NCBI RefSeq assembly: GCF_910591885.1
Contig: NC_063286.1
Location: 124,001-188,000, forward strand
Source: Bombus terrestris
Lineage: Eukaryota > Arthropoda > Insecta > Hymenoptera > Apidae
Reading direction: 5' to 3'
DNA length: 64,000 bases
Positions 31,621 to 45,266 of this stretch are shown one piece after another. Below the pieces are notes generated by a model, which ran no database searches, was not told the DNA's origin, and worked only from the letters and a program-made list of their open reading frames with translations. The translations under genes were made by a program, and so were the position numbers. The first letter of the stretch is position 1. Every line of letters starts with the position of its first letter.

Positions 31621-34470
31621 AACGTCATCCGTTATATAGTATAAGTATATAACGTTATACGTTATGTAGTAATAGTATATAACGTTATACGTTATATAGT
31701 AATATTATATAACGTTATGCGTTATATAGTAATATTATATAACGTTATGCGTTATATAGTAATAGTATATAACGTTATACGTTATATAGTAATAGTATAT
31801 AACGTTATACGTTATATAGTAATAGTATATAACGTTATACGTTATATAGTAATGGTATATAACGTTATGCGTTATATAGTAATATTATATAACGTTATGC
31901 GTTATATACTATTACTATATAACGTTATACGTTAATACGTAATAGTATATAACGTTATACGTTATATAGTAATAGTATATAACGTTATACGTTAATACGT
32001 AATAGTATATAACGTTATACGTTATATAGTAATAGTATATAACGTTATACGTTAATACGTAATAGTATATAACGTTATACGTTATATAGTAATAGTATAT
32101 AACGTTATACGTTATTACGTAATAGTATATAACGTTATACGTTATATAGTAATAGTATATAACGTTATACGTTATATAGTAATAGTATATAACGTTATAC
32201 GTTAATACGTAATAGTATATAACGTTATACGTTATATAGTAATAGTATATAACGTTATACGTTATTACGTAATAGTATATAACGTTATACGTTATATAGT
32301 AATAGTATATAACGTTATACGTTATATAGTAATAGTATATAACGTTATACGTTATTACGTAATAGTATATAACGTTATACGTTAATACGTAATAGTATAT
32401 AACGTTATACGTTATATAGTAATAGTATATAACGTTATACGTTATTACGTAATAGTATATAACGTTATACGTTATATAGTAATAGTATATAACGTTATAC
32501 GTTATATAGTAATAGTATATAACGTTATACGTTATTACGTAATAGTATATAACGTTATACGTTATATAGTAATAGTATATAACGTTATACGTTATATAGT
32601 AATAGTATATAACGTTATACGTTATATAGTAATAGTATATAACGTTATACGTTATATAGTAATAGTATATAACGTTATACGTTAATACATAATAGTATAT
32701 ATCGTTATACCTTATATAGTAATAGTATATAACGTTATACGTTATATAGTAATAGTATATAACGTTATACGTTATATAGTAATATTATATAACGTTATGC
32801 GTTATATAGTAATATTATATAACGTTATGCGTTATATAGTAATATTATATAACGTTATGCGTTATATAGTAATAGTATATAACGTTATACGTTATATAGT
32901 AATAGTATATAACGTTATACGTTATATGGTAATAGTATATAACGTTATACGTTATATAGTAATAGTATATAACGTTATACGTTATATAGTAATGGTATAT
33001 AACGTTATACGTTATATAGTAATATTATATAACGTTATGCGTTATATAGTAATAGTATATAACGTTATACGTTATATAGTAATAGTATATAACGTTATAC
33101 GTTATATAGTAATATTATATAACGTTATGCGTTATATAGTAATATTATATAACGTTATGCGTTATATAGTAATAGTATACAACGTTATACGTTATATAGT
33201 AATAGTATATAACGTTATACGTTATATAGTAATAGTATATAACGTTATACGTTATATAGTAATAGTATATAACGTTATACGTTATATAGTATAAGTATAT
33301 AACGTTATACGTTATATAGTAATAGTATATAACGTTATGCGTTATATAGTAATATTATATAACGTTATGCGTTATATAGTAATAGTATATAACGTTATAC
33401 GTTATATAGTAATAGTATATAACGTTATACGTTATATGGTAATAGTATATAACGTTATACGTTATATAGTAATAGTATATAACGTTATGCGTTATATAGT
33501 ATAAGTATATAACGTTATACGTTATATAGTAATAGTATATAACGTTATGCGTTATATAGTAATAGTATATAACGTTATACGTTATATAGTAATAGTATAT
33601 AACGTTATACGTTATATAGTAATGGTATATAACGTTATACGTTATATAGTAGTAGTATATAACGTTATACGTTAATACGTAATAGTATATAACGTTATGC
33701 GTTATATAGTAATAGTATATAACGTCATCCGTTATATAGTATAAGTATATAACGTTATACGTTATGTAGTAATAGTATATAACGTTATACGTTATATAGT
33801 AATATTATATAACGTTATGCGTTATATAGTAATATTATATAACGTTATGCGTTATATAGTAATAGTATATAACGTTATACGTTATATAGTAATAGTATAT
33901 AACGTTATACGTTATATAGTAATAGTATATAACGTTATACGTTATATAGTAATGGTATATAACGTTATACGTTATATAGTAATATTATATAACGTTATGC
34001 GTTATATAGTAATAGTATATAACGTTATACGTTATATAGTAATAGTATATAACGTTATACGTTATATAGTAATAGTATATAACGTTATACGTTAATACGT
34101 AATAGTATATAACGTTATACGTTATATAGTAATAGTATATAACGTTATACGTTATATAGTAATAGTATATAACGTTATACGTTAGTACGTAATAATATAC
34201 AACGTTATACGTGATATGGCAATACTATATAACGTTATACGTTATATAGTAATAGTATATAACGTTATACGATAGTACGGAATAGTATATATCGTTATGC
34301 GTTATATAGTAATAGTATATAACGTTATACGTTATATAGTAATAGTATATAACGTTATACGTTATATAGTAATGGTATATAACGTTATACGTTATATAGT
34401 AGTAGTATATAACGTTATACGTTAATACGTAATAGTATATAACGTTATGCGTTATATAGTAATAGTATAT
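31621..34470 (+). repeat. 2.8-kb higher-order repeat, copy 1
   Basis: Defined from CATCC unit to CATCC unit (31621 to 34471, 2,850 bp). It contains a TTAATACAT pair at 32671, an internal CATCC at 33721, a TTAGTACGT unit at 34171 and a GATAGTACGG unit at 34261. Matching offsets to copy 2 are 2,850, 2,790 and 2,820 bp along the block, so copies differ by one- or two-unit gains and losses. Confidence 0.85.
31891..31920 (+). repeat. Flipped-loop unit on a TATGC background
   Basis: Starts AACGTTATGC and has CTATTAC at 31909-31915. It is followed by a TTAATACGT unit, a context unlike the other flipped units. At the equivalent HOR place 29281 the loop reads CTAATAC, so this position has several loop forms. 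Confidence 0.85.
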
Positions 34471-37200
34471 AACGTCATCCGTTATATAGTATAAGTATAT
34501 AACGTTATACGTTATGTAGTAATAGTATATAACGTTATACGTTATATAGTAATATTATATAACGTTATGCGTTATATAGTAATATTATATAACGTTATGC
34601 GTTATATAGTAATAGTATATAACGTTATACGTTATATAGTAATAGTATATAACGTTATACGTTATATAGTAATAGTATATAACGTTATACGTTATATAGT
34701 AATGGTATATAACGTTATGCGTTATATAGTAATATTATATAACGTTATGCGTTATATAGTAATACTATATAACGTTATACGTTAATACGTAATAGTATAT
34801 AACGTTATACGTTATATAGTAATAGTATATAACGTTATACGTTAATACGTAATAGTATATAACGTTATACGTTATATAGTAATAGTATATAACGTTATAC
34901 GTTAATACGTAATAGTATATAACGTTATACGTTATATAGTAATAGTATATAACGTTATACGTTATTACGTAATAGTATATAACGTTATACGTTATATAGT
35001 AATAGTATATAACGTTATACGTTATATAGTAATAGTATATAACGTTATACGTTAATACGTAATAGTATATAACGTTATACGTTATATAGTAATAGTATAT
35101 AACGTTATACGTTATATAGTAATAGTATATAACGTTATACGTTATTACGTAATAGTATATAACGTTATACGTTAATACGTAATAGTATATAACGTTATAC
35201 GTTATATAGTAATAGTATATAACGTTATACGTTAATACGTAATAGTATATAACGTTATACGTTATATAGTAATAGTATATAACGTTATACGTTATATAGT
35301 AATAGTATATAACGTTATACGTTATTACGTAATAGTATATAACGTTATACGTTATATAGTAATAGTATATAACGTTATACGTTATATAGTAATAGTATAT
35401 AACGTTATACGTTATATAGTAATAGTATATAACGTTATACGTTATATAGTAATAGTATATAACGTTATACGTTAATACATAATAGTATATATCGTTATAC
35501 CTTATATAGTAATAGTATATAACGTTATACGTTATATAGTAATAGTATATAACGTTATACGTTATATAGTAATATTATATAACGTTATGCGTTATATAGT
35601 AATATTATATAACGTTATGCGTTATATAGTAATATTATATAACGTTATGCGTTATATAGTAATAGTATATAACGTTATACGTTATATAGTAATAGTATAT
35701 AACGTTATACGTTATATGGTAATAGTATATAACGTTATACGTTATATAGTAATAGTATATAACGTTATACGTTATATAGTAATGGTATATAACGTTATAC
35801 GTTATATAGTAATGGTATATAACGTTATACGTTATATAGTAATATTATATAACGTTATGCGTTATATAGTAATAGTATATAACGTTATACGTTATATAGT
35901 AATAGTATATAACGTTATACGTTATATAGTAATATTATATAACGTTATGCGTTATATAGTAATATTATATAACGTTATGCGTTATATAGTAATAGTATAC
36001 AACGTTATACGTTATATAGTAATAGTATATAACGTTATACGTTATATAGTAATAGTATATAACGTTATACGTTATATAGTAATAGTATATAACGTTATAC
36101 GTTATATAGTATAAGTATATAACGTTATACGTTATATAGTAATAGTATATAACGTTATGCGTTATATAGTAATATTATATAACGTTATGCGTTATATAGT
36201 AATAGTATATAACGTTATACGTTATATAGTAATAGTATATAACGTTATACGTTATATGGTAATAGTATATAACGTTATACGTTATATAGTAATAGTATAT
36301 AACGTTATGCGTTATATAGTATAAGTATATAACGTTATACGTTATATAGTAATAGTATATAACGTTATGCGTTATATAGTAATAGTATATAACGTTATAC
36401 GTTATATAGTAATAGTATATAACGTTATACGTTATATAGTAATGGTATATAACGTTATACGTTATATAGTAGTAGTATATAACGTTATACGTTAATACGT
36501 AATAGTATATAACGTTATGCGTTATATAGTAATAGTATATAACGTCATCCGTTATATAGTATAAGTATATAACGTTATACGTTATGTAGTAATAGTATAT
36601 AACGTTATACGTTATATAGTAATATTATATAACGTTATGCGTTATATAGTAATATTATATAACGTTATGCGTTATATAGTAATAGTATATAACGTTATAC
36701 GTTATATAGTAATAGTATATAACGTTATACGTTATATAGTAATAGTATATAACGTTATACGTTATATAGTAATGGTATATAACGTTATACGTTATATAGT
36801 AATATTATATAACGTTATACGTTATATAGTAATAGTATATAACGTTATACGTTATATAGTAATAGTATATAACGTTATACGTTATATAGTAATAGTATAT
36901 AACGTTATACGTTAATACGTAATAGTATATAACGTTATACGTTATATAGTAATAGTATATAACGTTATACGTTATATAGTAATAGTATATAACGTTATAC
37001 GTTAGTACGTAATAATATACAACGTTATACGTGATATGGCAATACTATATAACGTTATACGTTATATAGTAATAGTATATAACGTTATACGATAGTACGG
37101 AATAGTATATATCGTTATGCGTTATATAGTAATAGTATATAACGTTATACGTTATATAGTAATAGTATATAACGTTATACGTTATATAGTAATGGTATAT
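34471..37200 (+). repeat. 2.8-kb higher-order repeat, copy 2
   Basis: Markers: CATCC 34471 and 36541, TTAATACAT pair 35461, TTAGTACGT 36991, GATAGTACGG 37081. It includes a doubled AATGGTATAT unit at 35761-35820 that is single in copy 1. Both copies share a unit ending GTATAC (33151 and 35971). Homology to copy 1 is lost at about 37200. Confidence 0.85.
36301..37170 (+). repeat. 870-bp duplicated block, copy 1 (offset 1,380 bp)
   Basis: Matches 37681-38550 with about three single-base differences seen by eye (TATGC/TATAC at 36301, GTATAT/GTACAT in the unit at 36721, TATAC/TATGC at 36811). It carries a CATCC unit followed 450 bp later by TTAGTACGT and 90 bp later by GATAGTACGG. Confidence 0.85.
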
Positions 37201-37680
37201 AACGTTATACGTTATATAGTAATATTATATAACGTTATGAGTTATATAGTAATAGTATATAACGTTATACGTTATGTAGTAATAGTATATAACGTTATAC
37301 GTTATATAGTAATATTATATAACGTTATGCGTTATATAGTAATATTATATAACGTTATGCGTTATATAGTAATAGTATATAACGTTATACGTTATATAGT
37401 AATAGTATATAACGTTATACGTTATATAGTAATAGTATATAACGTTATACGTTATATAGTAATAGTATATAACGTTATACGTTATATAGTAATAGTATAT
37501 AACGTTATACGTTATATAGTATAAGTATATAACGTTATACGTTATATAGTAATAGTATATAACGTTATGCGTTATATAGTAATATTATATAACGTTATGC
37601 GTTATATAGTAATAGTATATAACGTTATACGTTATATAGTAATAGTATATAACGTTATACGTTATATGGTAATAGTATAT

Positions 37681-38550
37681 AACGTTATACGTTATATAGT
37701 ATAAGTATATAACGTTATACGTTATATAGTAATAGTATATAACGTTATGCGTTATATAGTAATAGTATATAACGTTATACGTTATATAGTAATAGTATAT
37801 AACGTTATACGTTATATAGTAATGGTATATAACGTTATACGTTATATAGTAGTAGTATATAACGTTATACGTTAATACGTAATAGTATATAACGTTATGC
37901 GTTATATAGTAATAGTATATAACGTCATCCGTTATATAGTATAAGTATATAACGTTATACGTTATGTAGTAATAGTATATAACGTTATACGTTATATAGT
38001 AATATTATATAACGTTATGCGTTATATAGTAATATTATATAACGTTATGCGTTATATAGTAATAGTATATAACGTTATACGTTATATAGTAATAGTATAT
38101 AACGTTATACGTTATATAGTAATAGTACATAACGTTATACGTTATATAGTAATGGTATATAACGTTATACGTTATATAGTAATATTATATAACGTTATGC
38201 GTTATATAGTAATAGTATATAACGTTATACGTTATATAGTAATAGTATATAACGTTATACGTTATATAGTAATAGTATATAACGTTATACGTTAATACGT
38301 AATAGTATATAACGTTATACGTTATATAGTAATAGTATATAACGTTATACGTTATATAGTAATAGTATATAACGTTATACGTTAGTACGTAATAATATAC
38401 AACGTTATACGTGATATGGCAATACTATATAACGTTATACGTTATATAGTAATAGTATATAACGTTATACGATAGTACGGAATAGTATATATCGTTATGC
38501 GTTATATAGTAATAGTATATAACGTTATACGTTATATAGTAATAGTATAT
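37681..38550 (+). repeat. 870-bp duplicated block, copy 2
   Basis: Second copy of 36301-37170. Its part 37741-38520 is repeated again at 40141-40920 with no difference noticed, including the rare GTACAT ending at 38101-38130. Confidence 0.85.
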
Positions 38551-38880
38551 AACGTTATACGTTATATAGTAATAGTATATAACGTTATACGTTATATAGT
38601 AATAGTATATAACGTTATACGTTATATAGTAATAGTATATATCGTTATGCGTTATATAGTAATAGTATATAACGTTATACGTTATATAGTAATAGTATAT
38701 AGCGTTATACGTTAGTACGTAATAATATACATCGTTATACGTGATATGGCAATACTATATAACGTTATACGTTATGTAGTAATAGTATATAACGTTATAC
38801 GTTATATAGTAATATTATATAACGTTATGCGTTATATAGTAATATTATATAACGTTATGCGTTATATAGTAATATTATAT

Positions 38881-39360
38881 AACGTTATGCGTTATATAGT
38901 AATAGTATCTAACGTTATACGTTATATAGTATAAGTATATAACGTTATACGTTATATAGTAATAGTATATAACGTTATGCGTTATATAGTAATAGTATAT
39001 AACGTTATACGTTATATAGTAATAGTATATAACGTTATACGTTATATAGTAATAGTATATAACGCTATACGTTATATAGTAATAGTATATAACGTTATAC
39101 GTTATATAGTAATAGTATATAACGTTATACGTTATATAGTAATAGTATATAACGTTATACGTTATATAGTAATGGTATATAACGATATACGTTATATAGT
39201 AATATTATATAACGTTATGCGTTATATAGTAATAGTATATAACGTTATACGTTATATAGTAATAGTATATAACGTTATACGTTATATGGTAATAGTATAT
39301 AACGTTATACGTTATATAGTAATAGTATATAACGTTATACGTTATATAGTAATGGTATAT
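38881..39360 (+). repeat. 480-bp duplicated block, copy 1 (offset 2,070 bp)
   Basis: Matches 40951-41430, including the rare endings and starts GTATCT (38881), AACGCTATAC (39061) and AACGATATAC (39181). Beyond it, 39541-39900 matches 41461-41820 at offset 1,920 bp, so the second copy lacks five units (39391-39540). Confidence 0.85.
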
Positions 39361-40140
39361 AACGTTATACGTTATATAGTAATATTATATAACGTTATGC
39401 GTTATATAGTAATAGTATATAACGTTATACGTTATATAGTAATAGTATATAACGTTATACGTTATATAGTAATATTATATAACGTTATGCGTTACATAGT
39501 AATATTATATAACGTTATGCGTTATATAGTAATAGTATATAACGTTATACGTTATATAGTAATAGTATATAACGTTATACGTTATATAGTAATAGTATAT
39601 AACGTTATGCGTTATATAGTAATAGTATATAACGTTATACGTTATATAGTAATACTATATAACGTTATACGTTATATAGTAATGGTATATAACGTTATAC
39701 GTTATATAGTTATAGTATATAACGTTATACGTTATATAGTAATGGTATATAACGTTATACGTTATATAGTTATAGTATATAACGTTATACGTTATATAGT
39801 AGTAGTATATAACGTTATACGTTATATAGTAATAGTATATAACGTTATACGTTATATAGTTATAGTATATAACGTTATACGTTATATAGTAATAGTATAT
39901 AACGTTATGCGTTATATAGTAATATTATATAACGTTATACGTTATATAGTAATATTATATAACGTTATGCGTTATATAGTAATATTATATAACGTTATGC
40001 GTTATATAGTAATAGTATATAACGTTATACGTTATATAGTAATAGTATATAACGTTATACGTTATATAGTAATAGTACATAACGTTATACGTTATATAGT
40101 AATGGTATATAACGTTATACGTTATATAGTAATATTATAT

Positions 40141-40920
40141 AACGTTATGCGTTATATAGTAATAGTATATAACGTTATACGTTATATAGTAATAGTATAT
40201 AACGTTATACGTTATATAGTAATGGTATATAACGTTATACGTTATATAGTAGTAGTATATAACGTTATACGTTAATACGTAATAGTATATAACGTTATGC
40301 GTTATATAGTAATAGTATATAACGTCATCCGTTATATAGTATAAGTATATAACGTTATACGTTATGTAGTAATAGTATATAACGTTATACGTTATATAGT
40401 AATATTATATAACGTTATGCGTTATATAGTAATATTATATAACGTTATGCGTTATATAGTAATAGTATATAACGTTATACGTTATATAGTAATAGTATAT
40501 AACGTTATACGTTATATAGTAATAGTACATAACGTTATACGTTATATAGTAATGGTATATAACGTTATACGTTATATAGTAATATTATATAACGTTATGC
40601 GTTATATAGTAATAGTATATAACGTTATACGTTATATAGTAATAGTATATAACGTTATACGTTATATAGTAATAGTATATAACGTTATACGTTAATACGT
40701 AATAGTATATAACGTTATACGTTATATAGTAATAGTATATAACGTTATACGTTATATAGTAATAGTATATAACGTTATACGTTAGTACGTAATAATATAC
40801 AACGTTATACGTGATATGGCAATACTATATAACGTTATACGTTATATAGTAATAGTATATAACGTTATACGATAGTACGGAATAGTATATATCGTTATGC
40901 GTTATATAGTAATAGTATAT
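40141..40920 (+). repeat. 780-bp duplicated block, copy 3 (offset 2,400 bp)
   Basis: Matches 37741-38520 at every unit compared, including GTACAT (unit at 40501). The CATCC/TTAGTACGT/GATAGTACGG spacing of 450 and 90 bp is preserved (40321, 40771, 40861). Confidence 0.85.
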
Positions 40921-41550
40921 AACGTTATACGTTATATAGTAATATTATATAACGTTATGCGTTATATAGTAATAGTATCTAACGTTATACGTTATATAGT
41001 ATAAGTATATAACGTTATACGTTATATAGTAATAGTATATAACGTTATGCGTTATATAGTAATAGTATATAACGTTATACGTTATATAGTAATAGTATAT
41101 AACGTTATACGTTATATAGTAATAGTATATAACGCTATACGTTATATAGTAATAGTATATAACGTTATACGTTATATAGTAATAGTATATAACGTTATAC
41201 GTTATATAGTAATAGTATATAACGTTATACGTTATATAGTAATGGTATATAACGATATACGTTATATAGTAATATTATATAACGTTATGCGTTATATAGT
41301 AATAGTATATAACGTTATACGTTATATAGTAATAGTATATAACGTTATACGTTATATGGTAATAGTATATAACGTTATACGTTATATAGTAATAGTATAT
41401 AACGTTATACGTTATATAGTAATGGTATATAACGTTATACGTTATATAGTAATAGTATATAACGTTATACGTTATATAGTAATAGTATATAACGTTATAC
41501 GTTATATAGTAATAGTATATAACGTTATGCGTTATATAGTAATAGTATAT

Positions 41551-41580
41551 AACGTTATACGTTATATACTATTACTATAT
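41551..41580 (+). repeat. Flipped-loop unit upstream of J1
   Basis: CTATTAC at 41569-41575, following a TATGC unit and preceding an AATGGTATAT unit. The sister position 39631 ends AATACTATAT instead. Confidence 0.9.
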
Positions 41581-41910
41581 AACGTTATACGTTATATAGT
41601 AATGGTATATAACGTTATACGTTATATAGTTATAGTATATAACGTTATACGTTATATAGTAATGGTATATAACGTTATACGTTATATAGTTATAGTATAT
41701 AACGTTATACGTTATATAGTAGTAGTATATAACGTTATACGTTATATAGTAATAGTATATAACGTTATACGTTATATAGTTATAGTATATAACGTTATAC
41801 GTTATATAGTAATAGTATATAACGTTATACGTTAATACGTAATAGTATATAACGTTATACGTTATATAGTAATAGTATATAACGTTATACGTTATATAGT
41901 TATAGTATAT

Positions 41911-41968
41911 AACGTTATATATAGTAATAGTATATAGTAATAGTATATAACGTATAGTAATAGTATAT
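41911..41968 (+). repeat. Phase-breaking junction J1 (three truncated units, 58 bp)
   Basis: Three consecutive shortened units of 25 bp (41911-41935), 13 bp (41936-41948) and 20 bp (41949-41968) replace 90 bp, a loss of 32 bp that moves the register by 2 bp. The first lacks 5 bp (ACGTT), the second lacks 17 bp lying between two TATATA direct repeats, and the third lacks 10 bp. The 17-bp loss fits slippage or deletion between the TATATA repeats. The same 58 bp recurs at J2, J3 and J4, so this looks like one rearrangement that was later copied. Confidence 0.95.
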
Positions 41969-44900
41969 AACGTTATACGTTATATAGTAATAGTATATAA
42001 CGTTATACGTTAATACGTAATAGTATATAACGTTATACGTTATATAGTAATAGTATATAACGTTATACGTTATTACGTAATAGTATATAACGTTATACGT
42101 TATATAGTAATAGTATATAACGTTATACGTTATATAGTAATAGTATATAACGTTATACGTTATTACGTAATAGTATATAACGTTATACGTTATATAGTAA
42201 TAGTATATAACGTTATACGTTATATAGTAATAGTATATAACGTTATACGTTATATAGTAATAGTATATAACGTTATACGTTATATAGTAATGGTATATAA
42301 CGTTATACGTTATATAGTAATATTATATAACGTTATGCGTTATATAGTAATAGTATATAACGTTATACCTTATATAGTAATAGTATATAACGTTATACGT
42401 TATATAGTAATAGTATATAACGTTATACGTTAATACGTAATAGTATATAACGTTATACGTTATATAGTAATAGTATATAACGTTATACGTTATATAGTAA
42501 TAGTATATAACGTTATACGTTAGTACGTAATAATATACAACGTTATACGTGATATGGCAATACTATATAACGTTATACGTTATATAGTAATAGTATATAA
42601 CGTTATAAGATAGTACGGAATAGTATATATCGTTGTACGTTATATAGTAATAGTATATAACGTTATACGATAGTACGGAATAGTATATATCGTTATGCGT
42701 TATATAGTAATAGTATATAACGTTATACGTTATATAGTAATAGTATATAACGTTATACGTTATATAGTAATAGTATATAACGTTATACGTTATATAGTAA
42801 TAGTATATAACGTTATGCGTTATATAGTAATATTATATAACGTTATGCGTTATATAGTAATAGTATATAACGTTATACGTTATATAGTAGTAGTATATAA
42901 CGTTATACGTTAATACGTAATAGTACATAACGTTATGCGTTATATAGTAATAGTATATAACGTCATCCGTTATATAGTATAAGTATATAACGTTATACGT
43001 TATGTAGTAATAGTATATAACGTTATACGTTATATAGTAATATTATATAACGTTATGCGTTATATAGTAATATTATATAACGTTATGCGTTATATAGTAA
43101 TAGTATATAACGTTATACGTTATTACGTAATAGTATATAACGTTATACGTTATATAGTAATGGTATATAACGTTATACGTTATATAGTAATATTATATAA
43201 CGTTATACGTTAATACATAATAGTATATATCGTTATACCTTATATAGTAATAGTATATAACGTTATACGTTATATAGTAATAGTATATAACGTTATACGT
43301 TATATAGTAATATTATATAACGTTATGCGTTATATAGTAATATTATATAACGTTATGCGTTATATAGTAATATTATATAACGTTATGCGTTATATAGTAA
43401 TAGTATATAACGTTATACGTTATATAGTAATAGTATATAACGTTATACGTTATATAGTAATAGTATATAACGTTATACGTTATTACGTAATAGTATATAA
43501 CGTTATACGTTATATAGTAATGGTATATAACGTTATACGTTATATAGTAATATTATATAACGTTATACGTTAATACATAATAGTATATATCGTTATACCT
43601 TATATAGTAATAGTATATAACGTTATACGTTATATAGTAATAGTATATAACGTTATACGTTATATAGTAATATTATATAACGTTATGCGTTATATAGTAA
43701 TATTATATAACGTTATGCGTTATATAGTAATATTATATAACGTTATGCGTTATATAGTAATAGTATATAACGTTATACGTTATATAGTAATAGTATATAA
43801 CGTTATACGTTATATGGTAATAGTATATAACGTTATACGTTATATAGTAATAGTATATAACGTTATACGTTATATAGTAATGGTATATAACGTTATACGT
43901 TATATAGTAATATTATATAACGTTATGCGTTATATAGTAATAGTATATAACGTTATACGTTATATAGTAATAGTATATAACGTTATACGTTATATAGTAA
44001 TATTATATAACGTTATGCGTTATATAGTAATATTATATAACGTTATGCGTTATATAGTAATAGTATATAACGTTATACGTTATATAGTAATAGTATATAA
44101 CGTTATACGTTATATAGTAATAGTATATAACGTTATACGTTATATAGTAATAGTATATAACGTTATACGTTATATAGTATAAGTATATAACGTTATACGT
44201 TATATAGTAATAGTATATAACGTTATGCGTTATATAGTAATATTATATAACGTTATGCGTTATATAGTAATAGTATATAACGTTATACGTTATATAGTAG
44301 TAGTATATAACGTTATACGTTAATACGTAATAGTATATAACGTTATGCGTTATATAGTAATAGTATATAACGTCATCCGTTATATAGTATAAGTATATAA
44401 CGTTATACGTTATGTAGTAATAGTATATAACGTTATACGTTATATAGTAATATTATATAACGTTATGCGTTATATAGTAATAGTATATAACGTTATACGT
44501 TATATAGTAATGGTATATAACGTTATACGTTATATAGTAATATTATATAACGTTATGCGTTATATAGTAATATTATATAACGTTATGCGTTATATAGTAA
44601 TATTATATAACGTTATGCGTTATATAGTAATAGTATATAACGTTATACGTTATATAGTAATAGTATATAACGTTATACGTTATATGGTAATAGTATATAA
44701 CGTTATACGTTATATAGTAATAGTATATAACGTTATACGTTATATAGTAATGGTATATAACGTTATACGTTATATAGTAATATTATATAACGTTATGCGT
44801 TATATAGTAATAGTATATAACGTTATACGTTATATAGTAATAGTATATAACGTTATACGTTATATAGTAATATTATATAACGTTATGCGTTATATAGTAA

Positions 44901-45208
44901 TATTATATAACGTTATGCGTTATATAGTAATAGTATATAACGTTATACGTTATATAGTAATAGTATATAACGTTATACGTTATATAGTAATAGTATATAA
45001 CGTTATACGTTATATAGTAATAGTATATAACGTTATACGTTATATAGTATAAGTATATAACGTTATACGTTATATAGTAATAGTATATAACGTTATGCGT
45101 TATATAGTAATATTATATAACGTTATACGTTAATACGTAATAGTATATAACGTTATACGTTATATAGTAATAGTATATAACGTTATACGTTATATAGTTA
45201 TAGTATAT
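41969..45208 (+). repeat. 30-bp satellite array, second phase segment (108 units)
   Basis: Units start at positions congruent to 29 modulo 30. The segment is exactly 108 units (3,240 bp) and, with J1, forms block A. Marker units, as offsets from the start of J1: the TTAGTACGT unit at +598, GATAGTACGG units at +688 and +748, CATCC units at +1,048 and +2,458, and TTAATACAT/CTTATATAG pairs at +1,288 and +1,648. The same offsets recur in the blocks led by J3 and J4. Inside the block, a stretch around 43199 is repeated 360 bp later around 43559. Confidence 0.97.
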
Positions 45209-45266
45209 AACGTTATATATAGTAATAGTATATAGTAATAGTATATAACGTATAGTAATAGTATAT
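45209..45266 (+). repeat. Phase-breaking junction J2
   Basis: A second copy of the 25+13+20 bp truncated triplet (45209-45233, 45234-45246, 45247-45266). Its internal sequence matches J1 as read by eye. The unit after next starts AATGTT instead of AACGTT; this is shared with the units following J3 and J4 but not J1, so J1 appears to be either ancestral or separately corrected. Confidence 0.95.

Larger units (their letters stand above)
27631..33300 (+). repeat. Large HOR family, copy d (incomplete, about 5.7 kb)
   Basis: Markers: TTAGTACGT unit 27781, inverted unit 28081, CATCC 29011 and 31621, TTAATACAT pairs 30421, 30571 and 32671. Spacings follow copies b and c to within one or a few units. 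No AAGAGTATAT unit closes the block; that marker is absent from 27632 to 58852. The right boundary is therefore a fade into the 2.8-kb HOR and is approximate. Confidence 0.85.
1..41910 (+). repeat. 30-bp satellite array, first phase segment (1,397 units)
   Basis: Units start at positions congruent to 1 modulo 30 throughout, giving 1,397 consecutive 30-bp monomers with no net register change. The consensus begins AACGTTATAC, continues GTTATATAGT and ends AATAGTATAT: 12 A, 12 T, 4 G, 2 C, so 20% G+C. Both cytosines are in CpG. Commonest variants, numbered within the unit: A9G (TATGC), G25T (AATATTATAT), A24G, A22G, A21T, A18G, A16G (TTATGTAG), the AATA-to-ATAA change at 21-24, and a complex class carrying TACGTA (GTTAATACGT, GTTATTACGT, GTTAGTACGT). 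Variant units recur in the same order at fixed distances, which defines higher-order repeats. No unique sequence interrupts the segment. I infer a eukaryotic satellite; the organism and chromosome position cannot be read from the sequence. Confidence 0.98.
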
